Shown piece by piece: positions 51,714 through 55,912 of a stretch of 55,912 nt of DNA. The stretch lies in assembly GCA_024637155.1 (NCBI GenBank), contig JAGXFR010000038.1, forward strand, positions 1 through 55,912. Reading direction: 5' to 3'. Positions within the stretch are counted from its first letter, which is position 1, and every line of letters starts with the position of its first letter. The stretch is from Burkholderiaceae bacterium (lineage in GTDB: Bacteria > Pseudomonadota > Gammaproteobacteria > Burkholderiales > Burkholderiaceae_E). The notes under the pieces are model-generated. The model was not told the origin of the DNA and searched no databases. It worked only from the letters and a program-made list of their open reading frames with translations. The position numbers and the translations under genes are program-made.

Positions 51714-52547
51714 ATGACCACCCCCTGCATCATCAGCGTCGCCATCACCGGCTCGGTGCCACACAAGAAGGACAACCCGGCGGTGCCGATCACCGTCGCC
51801 GAACAGATCGAGTCGACGCAGGAATCCTTCGAGGCCGGCGCCACCCTCGTGCACCTGCACGTGCGCAATGAAGATGGAACGACGAGCTCGGATCCCGAGC
51901 GTTTCGCCCGTGCGCTCGAGGGCATCCGCAAGCACTGCCCCGGGATCATCACGCAGGTCTCCACCGGCGGACGTTCCGGAACCGGGCATGAACGCGGCGG
52001 GATGCTCTCGCTGCGACCCGACATGGCCTCTCTGGCGACAGGATCCGTGAACTTCCCGACTCGGGTTTACGAGAACGCACCCGAGCTCGTCGACTGGCTC
52101 GCCGCCGAAATGATCCAGTACGACATCAAGCCCGAGGTCGAAGCCTTCGATCTGTCGATGATCTTCCAGGCGGTGAAGATGGCGCAGGATGGCCGGATCA
52201 AGGCGCCGCTGCACGTGCAGTTCGTGATGGGCGTGAAGAACGCCATGCCGGTGGATCGCGAGACCTTCGTGTTCTACGTGGAGACCCTGAAGCGCCTCGC
52301 GCCCGATGCGACCTGGACCGGCGCGGGAATTGGCGGTGGCCAGCTCAAGCTGGCGAACTGGTCGCTGGAATTCGGTGGTCACTGTCGCACCGGACTCGAA
52401 GACAACATTCGGCTCGACAAAGAGCAGCTGGCGCCGTCGAACGCAGCCCTGGTCAAGCAGGTGGCGGAGCTGTGCGCGCAGTATGGTCGGCGGCCGGCGA
52501 CGGTGGCCGAGGCGCGCAAGCTGCTGTCGCTGCCGACAGCGGCGTAG
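51714..52547 (+). CDS. BKACE-family beta-keto acid cleavage enzyme (DUF849)
   Basis: 277 residues from the ATG at 51714 with the site CGAGGAG. The zinc-binding pair His47 and His49 sit in VHLHVRNEDG, as in 3-keto-5-aminohexanoate cleavage enzyme, with Glu nearby. GSVNFPTRVYENAP and GAGIGGGQLKLANW are further family blocks. BKACE enzymes split a beta-keto acid with acetyl-CoA into acetoacetate and an acyl-CoA. Substrate range is broad (lysine fermentation, carnitine, others). It stands alone here; its beta-keto acid is unknown. Confidence 0.9.
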   Translation: MTTPCIISVAITGSVPHKKDNPAVPITVAEQIESTQESFEAGATLVHLHVRNEDGTTSSDPERFARALEGIRKHCPGIITQVSTGGRSGTGHERGGMLSLRPDMASLATGSVNFPTRVYENAPELVDWLAAEMIQYDIKPEVEAFDLSMIFQAVKMAQDGRIKAPLHVQFVMGVKNAMPVDRETFVFYVETLKRLAPDATWTGAGIGGGQLKLANWSLEFGGHCRTGLEDNIRLDKEQLAPSNAALVKQVAELCAQYGRRPATVAEARKLLSLPTAA

Positions 52548-52587
52548 CGCGCGAGTCGCGCGCGCCGGCACACGTCGCGGCCGTGTC

Positions 52588-53979
52588 CTAGCCGCGGCCC
52601 ACCATTTTCGCGGGTACCACCCAGCGGTCGAACTCGTCCGCCGTGACGTAGCCAAGCGCCAGCGCCGCCTCGCGCAGCGTCGTGCCGTCGTGGTGCGCCC
52701 GCTTCGCGATCTCCGCCGCGCGGTCGTAGCCGATGTGCGGCGCGAGCGCCGTCACCAGCATCAGCGAACGCTCGAGCAGCGCCGCAATGCGCTCGCGGTT
52801 GGGCTCGATGCCGCGGGCGCAGTGCGTCTCGAAGCTCGTCATCCCGTCGGCGAGCAGGCGCACGCTCTGCAGGAAGTTGTGCGCGATCAGCGGTTTGTAG
52901 ACGTTGAGCTCGAAGTTCCCGCCCGCGCCGCCCATGCCGATCGCGACGTCGTTGCCCATCACCTGGCAGCACAGCATCGTCAGGGCCTCGCATTGGGTGG
53001 GGTTCACCTTGCCCGGCATGATCGAGCTGCCCGGCTCGTTCTCCGGGATCGTGATCTCGCCGATTCCCGCGCGTGGCCCGGAGGCCAGCCAGCGGACGTC
53101 GTTGGCGATTTTCGTGAGCGCGACGGCGAGCGTGCGCAGCGCGCCGTGCGCCGCGACGAGCCCGTCGTGCGTCGCGAGCGCCGCGAACTTGTTGGACGCG
53201 CTCGCAAAGGGCAGCTCGCTTGCGCGCGCGAGTTCGGCTGCCACGCGGGCGCCGAACTCGGGGTGCGTGTTCAACCCGGTGCCGACTGCCGTGCCCCCGA
53301 TGGCGAGCGGGTGGAGCGAGGGCAGTGTGGCGCGGATCACCGCCTCGGCGTGCTCGAGTTGCGCGACGTAGCCGGAGAATTCCTGACCCAGCGTGAGCGG
53401 GGTGGCATCCTGCAGGTGCGTGCGCCCGATCTTGATGATGTCGTCGAACTGCGCCGACTTCGCTGCGAGCGTCGCGCGCAGCCGCGCGAGTGCCGGCAGC
53501 AGCGCGCGCACGATGCCGAGCGTGGCGGCGAGATGCATCGCGCTCGGGAAGACGTCGTTCGACGACTGCCCGAGGTTGACGTGATCATTGGGGTGCACGA
53601 GACGCTTGCCGCCGCGTTCGCCGCCCAGCAGTTCGGAGGCGCGATTGGCGAGCACCTCGTTGATGTTCATGTTGCTCTGTGTTCCCGAGCCCGTCTGCCA
53701 GACGGACAGCGGGAACTCGTCGTCGTGGTGCCCGAAGTGCACTTCCTCGGCGGCGGTGATGATCGCGCTGGCCATTTCATCGGGCAGCAGCCCGAGATCG
53801 CGATTGACGACGGCGCAGGCACGCTTCACTTCGGCCAGCGCGAGGACGATCTCCTCGGGCATCTTCTCGCAGGAGATGTCGAAGTGCTCGAGCGAGCGCT
53901 GCGTCTGCGCGCCCCAGAGCCGCTCGGCGGGCACCTCGATGGGGCCCATCGCGTCGCGTTCGATGCGGGTAATGCCCAT
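52588..53979 (-). CDS. fumC: Class II fumarate hydratase
   Basis: 463 residues from the ATG at 53979, preceded by GGAGG at good distance; the ATG at 54000 lies before this site and is less likely. Fumarase/aspartase superfamily motifs: [39 protein letters not shown], and the catalytic loop [15 protein letters not shown]. The length is close to E. coli FumC (467). Iron-independent conversion of fumarate to L-malate in the TCA cycle. Transcribed convergently with the BKACE gene. Confidence 0.94.
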   Translation of the reverse strand: MGITRIERDAMGPIEVPAERLWGAQTQRSLEHFDISCEKMPEEIVLALAEVKRACAVVNRDLGLLPDEMASAIITAAEEVHFGHHDDEFPLSVWQTGSGTQSNMNINEVLANRASELLGGERGGKRLVHPNDHVNLGQSSNDVFPSAMHLAATLGIVRALLPALARLRATLAAKSAQFDDIIKIGRTHLQDATPLTLGQEFSGYVAQLEHAEAVIRATLPSLHPLAIGGTAVGTGLNTHPEFGARVAAELARASELPFASASNKFAALATHDGLVAAHGALRTLAVALTKIANDVRWLASGPRAGIGEITIPENEPGSSIMPGKVNPTQCEALTMLCCQVMGNDVAIGMGGAGGNFELNVYKPLIAHNFLQSVRLLADGMTSFETHCARGIEPNRERIAALLERSLMLVTALAPHIGYDRAAEIAKRAHHDGTTLREAALALGYVTADEFDRWVVPAKMVGRG

Positions 53980-54036
53980 GCGCGCCTCCAATGAAGTCAT
54001 GCCGTCCGCCGCGCCGGGGCGGACATTCGCAGCGCG

Positions 54037-55122
54037 TCAGCCCAGCGTGAAGGCCTCGTGCACCGCGCTCTGCACGCCGCCCCCCATCACCGGGCCGCCG
54101 CCGGCGGCGTGGATGAAGTCCCCGACGACCGCTACGCCCAGACCGTGGCGCGGCGTGCGCATGGGAGCGTAGGCCTCCCAGCGGTCGGTGCCCGGATCCC
54201 AGGCCTCGTTCTGGCCGTAGACGCGGTCGGTGCCCTCGCCGCCCATCAGGAAGACCTTGCCGCGGTAGAGCACCGCGCCATGGCCGGAGCGCGCGGTGGG
54301 CAGCGGGCGGCGCGGCTCCCAGCGGTCCTTCTGCACATCGTACGCGTGGTGCAAGTTCGAGTTGGTGTGAAACGAGTCGACCCGTCCCCCCAGCACGTGG
54401 ATGTTCCCGCCCACGACGAGCGTGCCCGTGTGGTCGCGCCCGGTGGGCATCGGCGCGAGCGCCTCCCAGCGGTCGGCCTTCGGATCGTAGGCGAGGTGCC
54501 AGTCGATCGATTTCTTGGTCGGGAAGGTGTCGCCGATCGCGCCGCCCACACCGTGCAGGCGTCCGTTCAGGGCCACGCAGGCCACGGCCCCGCATGCGCG
54601 CGGCAGCGGCGCGATCCGGGTCCAGCGGTCGGCGGCGAACTCGTAGGCGAAACATTCGTCGTGCGGCTTGCGGTTCTGCTCGACGAAGCCGCCGATCGCG
54701 TAGAGGCGGCTGTCGAGCACCGCGACGCCGACGTGGTTGGCGCCGCGCGGCAGCGGCGCCGCGTCGATCCAGCGGTCGGCAGCGGGGTCGTAGACGTGGT
54801 GATAGGGGCGATCGACGCGCTGCGCGCCATAGCCACCGACCAGATGCATCCGGCCCGCGTGCTCGGTGGCCCAGGCCATCTCGCTGCGGGGCAGCGGCAG
54901 TGGCGCGCGAACGACCCAGCGCCCGAGATGGGTGGCGCGCGGCGCCGGACTGTCGGTCACGTGCTGGAGCGCGGCGAGTTCAGGCAGCCCGATGCGGCCG
55001 GGCTGGGTGAGGCTCTCGTACTGAGCACCCGGCGCGCCGGGTTCGCCGTGCGCGGACACCCGGGAGGCGATCACGGCGGCGGCACCGCCGAGGAGGAATC
55101 TGCGTCGATCGATGCCGTTCAC
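54037..55122 (-). CDS. Tat-exported Kelch-repeat protein
   Basis: 361 residues from a GTG at 55122 with AGGAG upstream. The N-terminus IDRRRFLLGGAAAVIA is a twin-arginine signal. Then at least five Kelch repeats of ~50 residues with the GG-x(n)-Y-x-P-x(n)-W pattern (HLVGGYGAQRV, YAIGGFVEQN, HVLGGRVDSF, FLMGGEGTDR, HAAGGGPVMGG), forming a beta-propeller. Such periplasmic Kelch propellers include sialic-acid mutarotase-like and galactose-oxidase-like proteins, but no copper ligands or clear active site could be read here. Function unassigned. Confidence 0.85.
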   Translation of the reverse strand: MNGIDRRRFLLGGAAAVIASRVSAHGEPGAPGAQYESLTQPGRIGLPELAALQHVTDSPAPRATHLGRWVVRAPLPLPRSEMAWATEHAGRMHLVGGYGAQRVDRPYHHVYDPAADRWIDAAPLPRGANHVGVAVLDSRLYAIGGFVEQNRKPHDECFAYEFAADRWTRIAPLPRACGAVACVALNGRLHGVGGAIGDTFPTKKSIDWHLAYDPKADRWEALAPMPTGRDHTGTLVVGGNIHVLGGRVDSFHTNSNLHHAYDVQKDRWEPRRPLPTARSGHGAVLYRGKVFLMGGEGTDRVYGQNEAWDPGTDRWEAYAPMRTPRHGLGVAVVGDFIHAAGGGPVMGGGVQSAVHEAFTLG

Positions 55123-55211
55123 GTTCGTCTCCTGTTTTCTCGCATCATGTCGGAGCGCGGGCACCATGACAACTGGTGCAAGTACGGATGATCGGGAACC
55201 GGCACAAACGC

Positions 55212-55237
55212 GAAGCGCGCCGTTTCCGGCGCGCTTC
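55212..55237 (-). terminator. Hairpin terminator of the response-regulator-like gene
   Basis: GAAGCGCGCC and GGCGCGCTTC form a perfect 10-bp stem around the 6-base loop GTTTCC, 50 bases downstream of the minus-strand gene ending at 55288. On that strand the sequence after it (GCGTTTGTG) has only a short T-run. Confidence 0.7.
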
Positions 55238-55287
55238 ATCTTGCCTGAAAGGCTGCGGCGCGGAGTGTACCCGCGCCGCGTCGTGCA

Positions 55288-55912
55288 TCAGCTGGTCGCG
55301 GGCTTGGCCAGCGCTGCGCGGATCACGACCCGGCCGATCATCACGAGGCCCACGAAGGGGAGCGCGAGGAGGAAGGCCAGCCCGATGAAGGGGGCGGCGA
55401 CCATTTTCGCGGCACCCGCGAGCGCCGGGTACTTGGCGGCGATCGCCTTGGCGGCGATCTTCGCGATCATCGCCATTCCGACGAAGGGCAGCGCCACGAT
55501 GTAGGCCAGTCCGATGAAGGGCGAGACCAGGAAGAGCGCTGCGTTCTTGGTGAAGCGACCCACACTGCGGGCGGTCGCGTTCGCCCTCATGGCCTTGCCC
55601 ACGATCATCGCCACCATTCCCATCGCGATGAAGGGCATCGCCAGGATGTAGGCCAGTCCGATGAAGGGCGAGGCGAGGAACAGCGCGACGTTCTTCGCGA
55701 ATCCGCCGACACTGCGCGGTGCCGGGGCCGCTTCCGGTGCGACCGGGGCCGCCACCGGCGCTTCGGCCCGCGCCACGCTGGTGCGCAACGCCTCGGCAGC
55801 ACTGCCCTCGATCATCTCGGGCGAGAGCGGCTTGTGCAGGAAGGCCGACACACCCGCCGCGGTGGCACGCGCCTCGCTCTCCTCGGAACCGAAACCGGTC
55901 ACGATCACCACC
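55288..55912 (-). CDS. Response-regulator receiver C-terminus fused to three tandem membrane repeats (5' end cut by window)
   Basis: At least 208 residues; the start lies beyond the window. The first ~38 residues match the end of a CheY-like receiver: VVIVTGFGSEESEARATAAGVSAFLHKPL, with the conserved Thr and the Lys of the HKPL turn. After an Ala/Pro linker (about 45-65) come three copies of a ~43-49-residue unit (KN-x-ALFL-x-SPFIGLAYI-x-A-x-PF-x-x-M). At the DNA level the first two copies repeat with a period of 147 bp. Each unit could be a membrane hairpin or one long helix. A receiver joined to such repeats is not a common architecture. Confidence 0.75.
   Translation of the reverse strand, partial: VVIVTGFGSEESEARATAAGVSAFLHKPLSPEMIEGSAAEALRTSVARAEAPVAAPVAPEAAPAPRSVGGFAKNVALFLASPFIGLAYILAMPFIAMGMVAMIVGKAMRANATARSVGRFTKNAALFLVSPFIGLAYIVALPFVGMAMIAKIAAKAIAAKYPALAGAAKMVAAPFIGLAFLLALPFVGLVMIGRVVIRAALAKPATS

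Overview
The window reads as a chromosomal segment of a high-GC betaproteobacterium, most likely Burkholderiales-like. The reasons are strong G/C third-position bias on nearly every gene, pcaIJF of the proteobacterial type, an adjacent DUF3482 GTPase / DUF2868 membrane-protein pair, a DUF3300 protein, and many solute-binding-protein ABC systems. This is inference; there is no rRNA or tRNA gene to confirm it. No integrase, transposase, CRISPR array or phage gene was seen.

Layout. (1) 0-2.5 kb: a truncated periplasmic protein with two NrfJ-like repeats, divergent from arsR-arsM, which has a sigma70-like promoter overlapped by a palindromic operator. (2) 2.5-6.6 kb: a HlyD-type fusion lipoprotein, an ABC ATPase, an ABC-2 permease and a Tat-exported aldo/keto reductase. 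(3) 6.7-14.3 kb: a catabolic run of flavin dehydrogenase, ThDP enzyme, AmpG-like transporter and pcaI-pcaJ-pcaF, ending at succinyl-CoA plus acetyl-CoA but with no aromatic ring-cleavage gene nearby. (4) 14.3-17.4 kb: a SnoaL-like protein, an amidase and a D-threonine-aldolase-family enzyme. (5) 17.4-20.4 kb: a HIT protein and copper handling (copZ divergent from copA). (6) 20.5-24.5 kb: a DUF3300 protein, a YgbA-type NO-stimulated-promoter-family protein, a small membrane protein, a class V aminotransferase and a PaaI-like thioesterase.

(7) 24.5-32.3 kb: the most intriguing block. Five co-directional genes encode a nitrilase-family amidase, a 922-residue Orn/Lys/Arg decarboxylase-family protein, an ATP-grasp ligase, a C45-type Ntn hydrolase and a GabT-like aminotransferase. 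They follow a leader that can form three consecutive hairpins. The set looks like an acyl-protected amine/amino-acid pathway: decarboxylate, ligate, transaminate, hydrolyse the amide. The substrate is unknown. It is followed by 560 bp of repeat-rich non-coding DNA.

(8) 32.8-41.4 kb: an SGNH-like lipoprotein, an unrecognised secreted protein, a complete dipeptide/oligopeptide ABC transporter, and a decayed M19 dipeptidase pseudogene with an internal deletion, a frameshift and an amber stop. (9) 41.5-47.8 kb: an Lrp/AsnC regulator followed by a polar amino-acid ABC transporter and two different DadA-like FAD oxidases, probably uptake and oxidation of a D-amino acid or opine-like compound. (10) 47.8-55.9 kb: the DUF3482/DUF2868 pair, a secreted lectin-like protein, a BKACE-family enzyme, fumC, a Tat-exported Kelch protein, and at the edge the C-terminal part of a response-regulator receiver fused to three tandem membrane repeats.

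Functional theme: import and catabolism of amino acids, amines, amides and peptides feeding acyl-CoA and C4 metabolism, with small arsenic- and copper-resistance modules. Functions were assigned by reading the translated sequences and recalling family motifs; no database search was run.
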